Source: Butyricimonas paravirosa
GTDB lineage: Bacteria > Bacteroidota > Bacteroidia > Bacteroidales > Marinifilaceae
NCBI RefSeq assembly: GCF_032878955.1
Contig: NZ_CP043839.1
Coordinates: 1,302,001 to 1,366,000 of the forward strand
Direction: 5' to 3'
DNA length: 64,000 nucleotides
Position 1 is the stretch's first letter; each line of letters begins with the position of its first letter. The position numbers and the translations under genes were made by a program. The notes beneath the pieces were generated by a model. The model searched no databases. It had not been told where the DNA came from and saw nothing but the letters and a program-made list of their open reading frames with translations. Positions 55,566 through 64,000 of this stretch are shown in pieces.

Positions 55566-56129
55566 TTAACAAAAAAAGATAGCAAATAAAAAAAAGTCTG
55601 ATTGCATTGCCTTCTTGATAACAGCGTAAGCCTCCTTTTTATGCTTTTTGACCGTGTTCAACGAAATATTCAATTCCTCACTGATCTCCTCGTTCTTCAT
55701 CTTCCTCATACTCATCAGTATCACTTCCTTGCGTTTCGGGGGCATTTCGTCAATCACGTGTCGTAACTTACGTATAACTTCCTCGAAAACAACCGCAGAC
55801 AAAGATTCGGATTCCATTTCTTCCGTGAAAAAAGCCCACTCTTTCAAGCGTTGATCTTCCCGTCCCTTATCCCGAATCTCTTTCAAGCAATTATTGTTCA
55901 CCATCCGGTATAGATAGACATTGAATGCAGATATATCATCAAAATGAAGTGGGGTTTCCCACAACTTAATAATCGCTCCCTGCACCAAATCCGCCGCCTG
56001 TTCCTGGTCATTCAAGATTTTCATGGCATAATGACAAAGAGGCGAGTAATAATCCATGTAAATTCTCTCCCATGCCCTGGCATCCTTCATGTTGACACCT
56101 TTGATAAAATCTTGAATTTTTTGGTCCAT
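55566..56129 (-). CDS. ECF RNA polymerase sigma factor of uptake locus C
   Basis: 187 residues from the ATG at 56129; the frame continues upstream to a GTG at 56150, which is less likely. Region 2: YYSPLCHYAMKILN, AADLVQGAIIKLWE, ISAFNVYLYRMVNNNCLKEIRD. Region 4: MPPKRKEVILMSMRKMKNEEISEELNISLNTVKKHKKEAY. It is the Bacteroidota FecR-linked ECF type. Two candidate -7 boxes lie upstream. Confidence 0.9.
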   Translation of the reverse strand: MDQKIQDFIKGVNMKDARAWERIYMDYYSPLCHYAMKILNDQEQAADLVQGAIIKLWETPLHFDDISAFNVYLYRMVNNNCLKEIRDKGREDQRLKEWAFFTEEMESESLSAVVFEEVIRKLRHVIDEMPPKRKEVILMSMRKMKNEEISEELNISLNTVKKHKKEAYAVIKKAMQSDFFLFAIFFC

Positions 56130-56168
56130 TCCTAAAAGAATTTGGAACACAACTTACCATGTCCGTTA

Positions 56169-56176
56169 CAAACTTA
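56169..56176 (-). promoter_or_regulatory. -7 promoter box (TAAGTTTG), proximal, for the locus C sigma gene
   Basis: It matches TAnnTTTG on the minus strand. The predicted start near 56162 gives a leader of about 33 nt before the ATG at 56129. Confidence 0.5.
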
Positions 56177-56256
56177 CGCAAAAAGGATGGAATTATCGAA
56201 AAAAATTAGAGGAATGATAACGAACAACTGAATATTAGATAGTTATATAAACCATA

Positions 56257-56264
56257 CAAAGATA
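56257..56264 (-). promoter_or_regulatory. -7 promoter box (TATCTTTG), distal, for the locus C sigma gene
   Basis: An exact TAnnTTTG match on the minus strand, 128 nt upstream of the ATG. A TTG lies 22 nt further upstream, slightly beyond the usual spacing. It may be an alternative housekeeping promoter. Confidence 0.45.
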
Positions 56265-56446
56265 AGGTTTAACTGAAAAATTAGTACAACTATTGGGGCC
56301 ATTCCATTTCGCTATCGATGACCGTGTTTAATATGCTTTCCACCAACGGGGCACACTATCTTTGCTCTACAAGGACTTACCTGAATTAAGTTACACCAAT
56401 ATCTTGTTTTCGATTCTTTCAAAGTCAAATGCTTGTTCCATATAAA

Positions 56447-56490
56447 AACCGTGTCAGCAAAGAGACACTACTAACTTTGCCGACACAGTT
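56447..56490 (-). terminator. Terminator of uptake locus D
   Basis: On the minus strand AACTGTGTCGGCAAAG pairs with CTTTGCTGACACGGTT (two mismatched or wobble positions) around a 12-nt loop, followed by TTTAT. It lies 27 nt after the thioredoxin gene stop. Confidence 0.75.
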
Positions 56491-56517
56491 TAAATTACAA
56501 CCTTACACGTTGTCTTT

Positions 56518-57606
56518 CTACTTTTTTATTCTCTCCTCGATCCCGTCCAACATCCGTCCGGCAAAAGAAATAATCGCCGGAGGCAATATGCTCAAATTCG
56601 CCCGGACAAACTCGGCCATCTGCTGTAAAATCTCTTGATCTTCCGTTTGAACCAATCGCGTAATATTCATAATCAACAAATTGCGTCCCACATCACTCAA
56701 CGCACCCATATTCTCTCGACACAACTTCAAAAAGGCAGCATCCCCCTCCTTCACACGCCCCTCGATTAAACGAAACATCGGCTCGTACTTATTCTTTTCC
56801 ACCAATCCCAACTCCTGAATCTTCCGCTTCAAGGCCTGGTAATTTTCCTCCTTGTACGCTCCTTCCCGAAAAATATACCCAGAAAAATAACGTCCAAGCT
56901 CCGAATGATACAATTTCTCAACCTTCTCATGAATCAACTCCCGAACTGAAACATCAAATTCATCCCGGTGGTCCACCATGAAACCGGACTTCTCATCCGA
57001 CAAATCCAACGTGTAACGAGTAAACAAAAAAGAATTCTGAGGCTCCAACCGTTGTGTTTCCGTTAAAGATGCATAATAATCATTCACCACTTTAAAACCC
57101 TCCGGCTCCTTCTTTTGCTCCATCAAATACAAGGCATAACGATTCACCAAGTCCGGCGTACGTTCACCGGCGGCATACCGTGCGGCCAACTGATCCGGGG
57201 CACACCCAGGAGTCAACGCATCCTCCATGCGGGCGATAAACTTATCCGCATTCATCGATCCCTTCAACTCCACCCGCACCTTTTCATCCGTGTCCACCAC
57301 GATAAAAGTCGGATAAGCTGAAACACAAAAACGTTTAGCCAACTCTCGTCCCTCCTTCTCTGCATTCAACTTTAAACAAACAAACTTAGCGTTGAAAAAA
57401 TCCCCTACCTGTTTCTGCGGGAATACATCACGAGCCATCACTTTACAAGGTCCACACCAATCCGTATAGAAATCAACAAACACCAATTTACCTTCCCGCT
57501 TCGCCGTTTCGATCGCCTCTTTCCACGAAAGAGCCCTGAATTTAGTCTGAGCAAAAGTCGTCATCCCCACGACTAAAATCATCATCAACAACATTAATCT
57601 TTTCAT
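56518..57606 (-). CDS. Periplasmic thioredoxin-family protein (locus D)
   Basis: 362 residues. A signal peptide (MKRLMLLMMILVVGMTTFAQ) precedes a DsbD-gamma/thioredoxin_7-type domain (about 22-135) with active site C51-G-P-C54 in FYTDWCGPC and cis-proline in SAYPTFIVVD. The remaining 220 residues are helical and not recognised, possibly TPR-like. It should be exported and redox-active. Unlike the TlpA proteins of loci A and C, its thioredoxin domain is at the N-terminus. It is last in locus D. Confidence 0.87.
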   Translation of the reverse strand: MKRLMLLMMILVVGMTTFAQTKFRALSWKEAIETAKREGKLVFVDFYTDWCGPCKVMARDVFPQKQVGDFFNAKFVCLKLNAEKEGRELAKRFCVSAYPTFIVVDTDEKVRVELKGSMNADKFIARMEDALTPGCAPDQLAARYAAGERTPDLVNRYALYLMEQKKEPEGFKVVNDYYASLTETQRLEPQNSFLFTRYTLDLSDEKSGFMVDHRDEFDVSVRELIHEKVEKLYHSELGRYFSGYIFREGAYKEENYQALKRKIQELGLVEKNKYEPMFRLIEGRVKEGDAAFLKLCRENMGALSDVGRNLLIMNITRLVQTEDQEILQQMAEFVRANLSILPPAIISFAGRMLDGIEERIKK

Positions 57607-57627
57607 CTCATCAAATTAATTTAAACA

Positions 57628-57649
57628 CCCCGGACCTTCCTGCTCGGGG
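57628..57649 (-). terminator. Short hairpin between PKD-like and thioredoxin genes (locus D)
   Basis: CCCCG (57628-57632) and CGGGG (57645-57649) form a short G/C-rich stem with a 12-nt loop, followed on the minus strand by TGTTTAAATT. It lies in the 54-nt gap. Weak, but at the same place as the strong hairpin of locus C. Confidence 0.45.
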
Positions 57650-57660
57650 GCATTCAGACT

Positions 57661-59307
57661 CTATTTATTCTCTCCCACTTCCGGTTCTTCCTCCGCCGGA
57701 TCCTCCCCGTACTTCCATTCCACGTCCTTTATCTTCATCGTCACCGGAAATCCTACCTCATCATCCACTGCCAATATCGGAGTTTGTGTACCGTCAACAC
57801 CCATATACTTCAACTCACCCTTTTGACTTCCCTCATCGTATGTTGCAAGCCAAAAAACATTCATCCCTTTCATAATATCAGCATCAATACAGCAAATATC
57901 AGCCCCCATATCCATCGAAGTCACCGTCTTGTAAGCATAATTATAAGCATACAAGGTTGCCCCTACCGAATACAAAACAACTTTTCCACTGGAAATAAAA
58001 GTATAGTGCGTCGCTTTATCAAAATCAACAGCCACCGTTTTATCGATCGTGAAACCAGCACTTTTAACCGGATCATAAAGCATGGTTCCGAAAACACTTT
58101 TCGATCCCGGTCGGAATTCATAAACATAATAATTAATATCCTCACCCTCCTTATCTTTCATCAATGCCACGCAATTGCAATAATTATCCATTGTCGAATT
58201 CCGCAGATTCTCCCCGTACACAATAGTCCGTCCATATTGATTCCAAGGGAACGGATCTCCTTGTTTATCTGCCAATTTCTGACATTGAGTTGCATTACTA
58301 CCGTAAACCGCATTCGGCTTCACGAAACACTCTCCATCCATATCATAAAAAAGAGGATAAATGTTACCGGTAGGTCTTGTCCCTAATTGCACGAATGCCA
58401 TGGGATACGGTTTGAAAAACTTCTTATCCCCGTAATGATTCATCGCATTGACATAAGTTTCACTATTATCATACCCGATCGTTGTCATATAAATAGCGCA
58501 ATCCGTCACGACACCTCGACTAGTATAACTCCGCATCGTATTTCCTAACGAATAATTCACATTAGCCTGACGCGGGAACATATCGCGGATTCTCGGCGTC
58601 TCTCTCGACACTTCCTGTTCCTCTACTGCCGAAAATTCATGGAACTCTGCTACAGGCCAGAAATTATTTCCCCACGTCAATCTAAAATCCCGATCATCAG
58701 TCATCAAATAAAGCTGAACTGCAGGAACCTTAACACTTCTATATCCCGTAAAAATCAAGCCTCTTGCCCCTTTCAAATGCAATTCCGAATTATCGAATAT
58801 ATTCTCAATAAACACAAGCGTATCGCCTTTCCCCTGCCTTGGTTTACTCACCACCATATCCATTCGTACCTCCTTATCGGGCAACTCTCCCAACACTAAC
58901 CATCCCTGTGTCAACTCACTGAACACGGTAACCCCCGTACTCGTAATCCACTCCAATCCGGTACTTTTGTCTATCACTTGGAAATAAAGCGAGTAACTTC
59001 CCGGGTGAAAAGAAACCGGCCATTCCAAATCCTTGCTCGTTCCTACCACCGTGTGTTCATGCTCTTTGCCGGAACAGAAAAACCACTTGTACTCATAATT
59101 TTCCTCGTTCTCGCCATATATATCTCCCTTCACGGTCGGGTGAATTCTCAACGTGTCTATACCTTTTTCCAATGTTTGGTTAGCCTCTTCATTGGCAAAA
59201 GTAATCGTTACCCCGTTCAAAGGTGTGTAATCATAATTTCCCTTATCCTTCACGTCACAAGCCTGCCATGCAAACAAGGATAACAGTAAAAATAATCTAT
59301 ATTTCAT
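57661..59307 (-). CDS. PKD-like family surface lipoprotein (locus D)
   Basis: About 548 residues from the ATG at 59307 (MKYRLFLLLSLFAWQAC, Cys17); an earlier ATG at 59322 adds five residues. The mature N-terminus DVKDKGNYDYTPLNGVTITF matches the locus B and C proteins. The PKD-type domain is followed by a region opening LTQGWLVLGELPDKEV and then a long beta-rich part. The C-terminal tail is acidic (about 535-548). Likely surface-exposed partner of SusC/D. Confidence 0.82.
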   Translation of the reverse strand: MKYRLFLLLSLFAWQACDVKDKGNYDYTPLNGVTITFANEEANQTLEKGIDTLRIHPTVKGDIYGENEENYEYKWFFCSGKEHEHTVVGTSKDLEWPVSFHPGSYSLYFQVIDKSTGLEWITSTGVTVFSELTQGWLVLGELPDKEVRMDMVVSKPRQGKGDTLVFIENIFDNSELHLKGARGLIFTGYRSVKVPAVQLYLMTDDRDFRLTWGNNFWPVAEFHEFSAVEEQEVSRETPRIRDMFPRQANVNYSLGNTMRSYTSRGVVTDCAIYMTTIGYDNSETYVNAMNHYGDKKFFKPYPMAFVQLGTRPTGNIYPLFYDMDGECFVKPNAVYGSNATQCQKLADKQGDPFPWNQYGRTIVYGENLRNSTMDNYCNCVALMKDKEGEDINYYVYEFRPGSKSVFGTMLYDPVKSAGFTIDKTVAVDFDKATHYTFISSGKVVLYSVGATLYAYNYAYKTVTSMDMGADICCIDADIMKGMNVFWLATYDEGSQKGELKYMGVDGTQTPILAVDDEVGFPVTMKIKDVEWKYGEDPAEEEPEVGENK

Positions 59308-59324
59308 ATCTTTCCCTCTCATAT

Positions 59325-60254
59325 CTATTCTTTCGCTTGAGGTTTATAATATTGTTTCACCAACTCTTCCGGCAACGTATTTTCATTCCACCAACTTATA
59401 CCGGGCACCCACATCATCTTGCCATTTCCTTCCAACATCCACTCTTCCCAACCATCGGCATCTCCCGCTTGAAGCCTGTAGTATCCTTTGTTGAATCGAG
59501 CTTGCAAATCTTTCATGGCAATACTTCTGATTTTCGTTCCGCGTCCTCCCTGAGTCATTGCCGACAACTGCTCGAAATGAGCTTTCGTATATCCGGTTAC
59601 ATCCATCAAGTACTGATACTTATCCGGGGAAAAAGTCCCGAAATAGGAGGAATACTCGTTAGCTCCCCAACCGGCAGGTCTTTGCAAAATATTATTGAAA
59701 AATACGTCATGCAGTGCCGGATTTCCGCTCGTGGCAAACTGCGTTTTCGTATCATTCCAACGTCCCGGAATATTTCCCACCTCCGAAAAAGGCAACGTAA
59801 AATATTCTCCCGGGTCTATACGAAATTGAATCCGGGCCGTGTCCCTTGTCAAGCGGGCCGTTTTGAAAACCTTCAACGTCACGTACGTGTGATTTTCGCC
59901 CGCTTTGATTACCTGTTCCTCGGAGAAATCCGCATACTCCTCTTCCGGAATGGCTGTCGTACTGTCTGCCACGATCTCCACCCGGAACGGACGATCATAA
60001 TCCTTCACGGAACCGGCAATCCCCACTTTCATCGTGATATCCGCCTCCTCCGCCTCTATCGTACCGAAAGAAACGTACGTGTAATTTTGTCGAGCCCACA
60101 CGCTCTCGTCCCCGTGAGCCGCCCCGTATTGCACATCAAAATAGATCCCGTCTAGCCCCTCGTACTCCATTACCTCTTTCTTCTCGCAACTTGCCAACAA
60201 AAGCCCTCCTATTGCGAGCAGGAATATCATTAAACTACAATTATACATTTTCAT
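59325..60254 (-). CDS. DUF4843 lipoprotein (locus D)
   Basis: About 309 residues from the ATG at 60254; an ATG two codons upstream is equally possible. The lipoprotein signal ends at LASC. It is longer than its loci B and C relatives (about 231 and 236). The family signature is RPAGWGANEYSSYFGTFSPDKYQYLMDV. It is followed by a tail that includes WEEWMLEGNGKMMWVPGISWW, which the others lack. It lies between susD (5-nt gap) and the PKD-like gene. Confidence 0.82.
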   Translation of the reverse strand: MKMYNCSLMIFLLAIGGLLLASCEKKEVMEYEGLDGIYFDVQYGAAHGDESVWARQNYTYVSFGTIEAEEADITMKVGIAGSVKDYDRPFRVEIVADSTTAIPEEEYADFSEEQVIKAGENHTYVTLKVFKTARLTRDTARIQFRIDPGEYFTLPFSEVGNIPGRWNDTKTQFATSGNPALHDVFFNNILQRPAGWGANEYSSYFGTFSPDKYQYLMDVTGYTKAHFEQLSAMTQGGRGTKIRSIAMKDLQARFNKGYYRLQAGDADGWEEWMLEGNGKMMWVPGISWWNENTLPEELVKQYYKPQAKE

Positions 60255-60265
60255 AATCATCTCTT

Positions 60266-61861
60266 TTAATTGTTAGTCGAACCACGCTTGTTAATCTCCA
60301 CGTCCGGTAATGGCCATTGATAATTGTCCGTCAACATCTCATACATACTGCCAAGCTTCGAACCGTCCAAAAACTTATCCATATTCAGGCGTTTATAATA
60401 GAAAAACAACTGTCCTTCTCCCAACACCTCGCGGGCAAACTCTTTCGTCACCAACTCCTTCACCCCATCCATGGAAGTAGCCTCCAGCGCCATGTGGCAA
60501 TTTCGATGCTCCCGAATAGCCACCAAATACTCCAAAGCCTCTTCGGGCGTAGCCGCACACTCGGCAGCAATCAAATAAGCCTCACTCAATCGAATCAAAG
60601 GAATCATGTACAGGTAAGTCTCCGTCCCATCCAATTCCGCCTCACGCCCGGCATCTGCGTATTTCAACAGATAGAGCGAACCGCTTCCACTCGAGCCGCC
60701 TTCCTCTTCATTTCCTTCTTCTCCATCGCCCCCTTCTTCTCCATCACCACCCTCATCCTCGGACGAGGTTTGTACCGCCCACATCAATGTCGAACGCCAA
60801 TCGTTATTCGGGTCATCAAATAAAACCGAAAGCTGTGAATTAGTAGGGTTGGTTCCCCAAAAAGCCAATCGGGATGTCTTCGGCAAAGCCCCCGTGAAAT
60901 AACGCGAATCCAATTGCGAACGCTTAGAATGGTATATGGCGAAAAACACCTCGGAAGAGAACAGCAAGTCGTTTTTATTGTCAGCCTCCACTTGTTCCTT
61001 CGTCGTCCACGGAAAAATCATCTTCTCCTCATCCACTTGATTCCGTTTGATCACCTCCTCCGTGGCAATACGGTAAGCGGTCGACTTATCCCCTTTCCAC
61101 AAATACGCCCGAGCCAAAAGCGTCTGCACCGCAAAATAATTCAAACGCAACTGACGATAAGTAAAATCCGCCCGTTCCAATCCGTCATCCGAAGTCACGG
61201 CATTTCCCACGCCAGTGGTAAAAACGGGGTCGTTGTCTTTCAACAACTCGCTGGCAGCCTTCAAATCCTCAATCACCCGATCCACAATATATTCCGCCGA
61301 ACGCAACGGAGAGATCTCGCGATTCGCATCCTCTTGGTAAGGAATCGCAGTCGTCGACTTCGTATTCTCGTTATAAGAAGGTCCGTAAAGACGCAACAAA
61401 TCGAAATGCATCATCGCACGCAACGCCAACGCCTCCCCCTTCACGATCGGATAATACTCCGAACGCAAAGCGGACCCCTCCTCGTCGCAATGCTCAAGCA
61501 AATTGTTAACATTAGCAAGCAACGCATACATCTTCGTCCAGATGTTATTGGATTTCGTCTTGAAAGCTTCATCCTCGTACTGGTAATTGGCAAACACTTT
61601 GTAAGTGTGGTTACCGTTCACCATATCATAATACTGTGCCATCACATCAATAATCCCCACGCTCAAATCATCCCCGTACACGTCAATCATCCCCATATAC
61701 ACCCCGTTCAAGGCAGTCATAAACCCGTTGTTCGTCGAGAAGAGAGCATTCTCCATGATCTTGTCGCTCATCTTCACGTCCAACCAATCGGAACAAGAAG
61801 TCGTCGGCACCGCCAAAACACCGGCCATCGCCAACACCTTAAATATCCTTTTTATCTTCAT
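60266..61861 (-). CDS. SusD/RagB-family surface lipoprotein with acidic low-complexity insert (locus D)
   Basis: 531 residues. The lipobox TTSC is followed by SDWLDVKMSDKIMENALF. The TPR-like core contains KGEALALRAMMHFDLLRLYGPS and YFAVQTLLARAYLWKGDK, and the C-terminal motif is FAREVLGEGQLFFYYKRL. Residues about 368-389 form an Asp/Glu/Gly-rich insert (encoded at 60695-60760) with two 18-bp DNA repeats; the SusD proteins of loci A-C lack it. It lies 13 nt after susC. Confidence 0.92.
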   Translation of the reverse strand: MKIKRIFKVLAMAGVLAVPTTSCSDWLDVKMSDKIMENALFSTNNGFMTALNGVYMGMIDVYGDDLSVGIIDVMAQYYDMVNGNHTYKVFANYQYEDEAFKTKSNNIWTKMYALLANVNNLLEHCDEEGSALRSEYYPIVKGEALALRAMMHFDLLRLYGPSYNENTKSTTAIPYQEDANREISPLRSAEYIVDRVIEDLKAASELLKDNDPVFTTGVGNAVTSDDGLERADFTYRQLRLNYFAVQTLLARAYLWKGDKSTAYRIATEEVIKRNQVDEEKMIFPWTTKEQVEADNKNDLLFSSEVFFAIYHSKRSQLDSRYFTGALPKTSRLAFWGTNPTNSQLSVLFDDPNNDWRSTLMWAVQTSSEDEGGDGEEGGDGEEGNEEEGGSSGSGSLYLLKYADAGREAELDGTETYLYMIPLIRLSEAYLIAAECAATPEEALEYLVAIREHRNCHMALEATSMDGVKELVTKEFAREVLGEGQLFFYYKRLNMDKFLDGSKLGSMYEMLTDNYQWPLPDVEINKRGSTNN

Positions 61862-61874
61862 AATTACAAGTTAA

Positions 61875-64000
61875 TTAAAAATTAAGCCCTATCGAGAATG
61901 ACACCGAACGCTCGAACGGATAACTGGTTCCCCGCTCCTCCTTGATCGAAGAAATCCGGAAAATATCATTCATATAAGCCGTGAAATTAAATGCCGACGC
62001 CCCGATATACTTCAACCACTCGGCCGTAGAGGTACGGTAACCGATATTGATTGAATTACAAGAGAACGTGTTCTCCTCCTCGATAAAACGGCTACTCATA
62101 TTCGTCGATTTCGTATCGTCGATACGTTTGAAGCGAGCCTTATCTCCCGGCTTCTGCCAACGATCGTACAACGCACGCTTATCCTGGTTATACTTCAACT
62201 GCGACGAACTGATATTCTCCACCTTGTTAAACAACGTGGATAACGAAATCATACCGCCCACCCGATAAGAGAAAGAAGCCCCGAAAGAAAAACCTTTATA
62301 CACCAACGAAGTCTGGAAAGCCCCCTGTACCTTCGGGTTACTGTCACCGATCAACACCTCGTCACTCTGCTTCCATTCATACGTGTACGAACCGTCCTTC
62401 TTAATAAAAATCTCGTTACCCGTGGCAGGGTCGATACCTGCCGAACGCACGGCGTACACCCCGGTCGTGCTTGCATTATCATAATAACGCAACAAAGAGG
62501 TACTTGCCTGCCCGCGCTCGTTGTACTCCTCCAACAAATTACCGATTTTCTTATATTTCGTCGTGTTATGATTCAAATTACCGCTAACATACCAGTTAAA
62601 ATCCCGTTGTTTGAAAAAATAGTAGGTCATACGCACCGAAATCGAACGGTTATCCGTAGCTCCCACGTTCATCGGGGCAGTCGATGCTCCGGTAGAAGTC
62701 GGCATATCGATACGCACCAACAACGGATCCGTATTACGCATTTGATAATCGAAATTCAAATTCAAACGGCTATCAAGGAACTGAACATCCACCCCGAAAT
62801 TATGCGTCACCGTGCGTTGCCACTTCAAATTGTTGTTACCCCACGTCTCCACCGAGGCTGCCAGCCCGAAAGGATTCGAATAAGCCGTATTGTACATGTA
62901 AATGCTGGACGACAACTTCGCATCGTAATTCTGGTTGCCAGGATTACCCAAAGAATAACGCAACTTCAAATAATTAATCACCTTACTGTTCGCCAAGAAA
63001 TTCTCTTGATGCACGTTCCAACCGACACCCACAGCCCAAGTCGTCGTGAACGGGTCGTTGATACCGAACTGCGAAGCCCCGTTCGTCGTCAGGTTGAAAT
63101 CGAGCAGATAACGCATATGATAAGCGTAATTCGCATTGAAATAATAACTCACGCTACGATTCTTACTGTCCGAGGCACTCGGTTTCCCCGTCGCATAACT
63201 AGATGAAAAATTCGGACTCGAAAACTGGTCGGTGGTATATCCTTGCGCCCCGAAACCGTATGACTCCTGCGTCTTGTCCGAGAACTGCATACCGGCAACC
63301 CCGTTCAACGTGTGCTCCCCGAAAGAACGCCCCACCGTCAAGTTCACGCGCCCCGTAACCGAATTACTCGTGGTCGAACTCTTCGTGTAAGTCCCCTTCT
63401 TATCTGCGTCGGTCTTCGAGAAAACCGTTTCGTTCGGTGAACGGAAACGCTCTGCTTCCGACTTAGACATCTGGTATTGCAAATTACCGCGAACTCGGAA
63501 ATAGGTCAGGAAACGATACTCGATCTGGAAATTATTCGTGATATTCCACGTGTCCGTCTCGTTCGTGCTCGCTTGCTGGTAATCCCACAACGGGTTCCAA
63601 ATATAATCGTAATTATTCGCTCCAGCAAGACTCTCCCGGTACACGTACTTGGGCACCTCTCCGTCAACCGTACGCTTTGCGTAAAACGGATTCATCTGCG
63701 AATATGAAGAAAAATCCACCGGGTTATTTATCGCCTTCGTCTTCCCGATCATCGTTTGATTGGAAAACGACAAATCTTTCACCCGGTAAGAAAGACGTAT
63801 ATTACCGTTCAAAATATCACGGCTAGACTTTTTCATCACACCCTGCGTGTTATTATAAGAAACTCCCACGCCATACAAGAACGTCTGGTCCCCCCCGTCA
63901 ATGAAAACATTATGTCCTTGAGTGAATGCCGTGCGTAACGGCTCGTTCAACCAGTACGTGTCATACCCCTCCTGCACCAACTTCAACCGAGCATAATAAC
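61875..64000 (-). CDS. SusC/RagA-family TonB-dependent transporter, N-terminus outside the window (locus D)
   Basis: The last 708 codons of a susC gene whose reading frame runs off the right edge; the N-terminal STN, plug and TonB-box parts are not visible. What remains is beta-barrel sequence, including QEGYDTYWLNEPLRTAF and GGDQTFLYGVGVSYN near the break, DFNLTTNGASQFG in the middle and a C-terminus SFSIGLNF ending in Phe, as required for barrel assembly. It resembles locus B and C SusC proteins in the YDTYWL/VDTYWL and RTxFxHxH positions. Whether a sigma and fecR pair precedes it cannot be told. Confidence 0.92.
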   Translation of the reverse strand, partial: YYARLKLVQEGYDTYWLNEPLRTAFTQGHNVFIDGGDQTFLYGVGVSYNNTQGVMKKSSRDILNGNIRLSYRVKDLSFSNQTMIGKTKAINNPVDFSSYSQMNPFYAKRTVDGEVPKYVYRESLAGANNYDYIWNPLWDYQQASTNETDTWNITNNFQIEYRFLTYFRVRGNLQYQMSKSEAERFRSPNETVFSKTDADKKGTYTKSSTTSNSVTGRVNLTVGRSFGEHTLNGVAGMQFSDKTQESYGFGAQGYTTDQFSSPNFSSSYATGKPSASDSKNRSVSYYFNANYAYHMRYLLDFNLTTNGASQFGINDPFTTTWAVGVGWNVHQENFLANSKVINYLKLRYSLGNPGNQNYDAKLSSSIYMYNTAYSNPFGLAASVETWGNNNLKWQRTVTHNFGVDVQFLDSRLNLNFDYQMRNTDPLLVRIDMPTSTGASTAPMNVGATDNRSISVRMTYYFFKQRDFNWYVSGNLNHNTTKYKKIGNLLEEYNERGQASTSLLRYYDNASTTGVYAVRSAGIDPATGNEIFIKKDGSYTYEWKQSDEVLIGDSNPKVQGAFQTSLVYKGFSFGASFSYRVGGMISLSTLFNKVENISSSQLKYNQDKRALYDRWQKPGDKARFKRIDDTKSTNMSSRFIEEENTFSCNSINIGYRTSTAEWLKYIGASAFNFTAYMNDIFRISSIKEERGTSYPFERSVSFSIGLNF

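Larger units (their letters stand above)
56151..56517. other. Intergenic region between locus C and locus D
   Basis: 367 bp without a protein-coding gene. It holds candidate promoters of the locus C sigma gene (56169-56176 and 56257-56264, minus strand), a plus-strand TATCTTTG at 56357-56364 with no gene downstream of it, and the terminator of locus D (56447-56490). Confidence 0.55.

Noticed and set aside
57784..58386. Plus-strand open frame of 200 codons opposite the locus D PKD-like gene
   Set aside because: Shadow frame with repetitive Ile/Asn/His composition; no promoter or family match.
59223..60155. Long open frame of about 310 codons on the plus strand opposite the DUF4843 gene of locus D
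   Set aside because: Antisense shadow of a well-supported lipoprotein gene; its product is rich in Arg, His, Ile and Pro with no recognisable domain.
60914..61885. Plus-strand open frame of about 320 codons opposite the locus D susD gene
   Set aside because: Antisense shadow with a His/Arg/Ile/Leu-rich, low-complexity product and no family; susD is certain on the other strand.

Overview
This window comes from a Bacteroidota genome, very probably a gut Bacteroidales. By inference it is closest to the Odoribacteraceae (Butyricimonas/Odoribacter type). The evidence is: four SusC/SusD-type outer-membrane uptake loci, three of them with an ECF sigma factor and a FecR-type anti-sigma factor; GH29 and GH92 glycosidases; many lipoproteins and Bacteroidota-restricted DUFs; several promoters with the Bacteroidota -7 box TAnnTTTG; and A-rich leaders in place of strong Shine-Dalgarno sites. 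No tRNA, rRNA, CRISPR array, transposase or phage gene was recognised.

Layout. 1-9.5 kb is metabolic and housekeeping: an unknown protein, a GNAT/SCP2 acetyltransferase, a DUF2156 protein, pyruvate oxidase (poxB), a secreted GH29 alpha-L-fucosidase, class I fructose-bisphosphate aldolase (fbaB) and the two-gene DNA-repair radical SAM/DUF4130 pair. 9.5-18.3 kb is uptake locus A (sigma divergent from fecR-susC-susD-TlpA lipoprotein). 18.3-25.3 kb holds a DUF4272 protein, a GH92 alpha-mannosidase and a GldA/GldFG-type ABC system. 25.5-34.9 kb is locus B on the minus strand (sigma, fecR, susC, susD, DUF4843, PKD-like lipoprotein). 35-45.4 kb is mixed: VOC, metallo-beta-lactamase fold, NCS2 permease, a candidate miniature inverted-repeat element, a sigma factor with two small membrane proteins, DUF4261, iron-sulfur flavoprotein, methyltransferase, lipoprotein phosphatase, GNAT+DUF1848 and a PfkB kinase. 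45.6-56.2 kb is locus C (sigma, fecR, susC, susD, DUF4843, PKD-like, two thioredoxin-fold proteins). 56.5-64 kb is locus D (susC cut by the window edge, susD, DUF4843, PKD-like, thioredoxin).

How the genes work together. In loci A-C a TonB-dependent SusC porin with an N-terminal STN signalling domain should sense substrate at the outer membrane, contact the periplasmic part of FecR and release the ECF sigma factor to raise transcription. SusD and the DUF4843 and PKD-like lipoproteins would form the cell-surface capture complex. No locus contains a glycosidase, peptidase or sulfatase; instead three of the four end in a secreted thioredoxin-fold protein. The substrate is therefore not obviously a glycan, and a redox-linked uptake system is the most interesting hypothesis here.

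Two other patterns stand out. Hairpins sit at fixed places in the loci: directly after fecR in A, B and C, and between the PKD-like gene and the thioredoxin gene in C and D. Separately, intergenic DNA near 7.3, 34.2 and 37.7 kb carries short tandem repeats that all have an 11-bp period.
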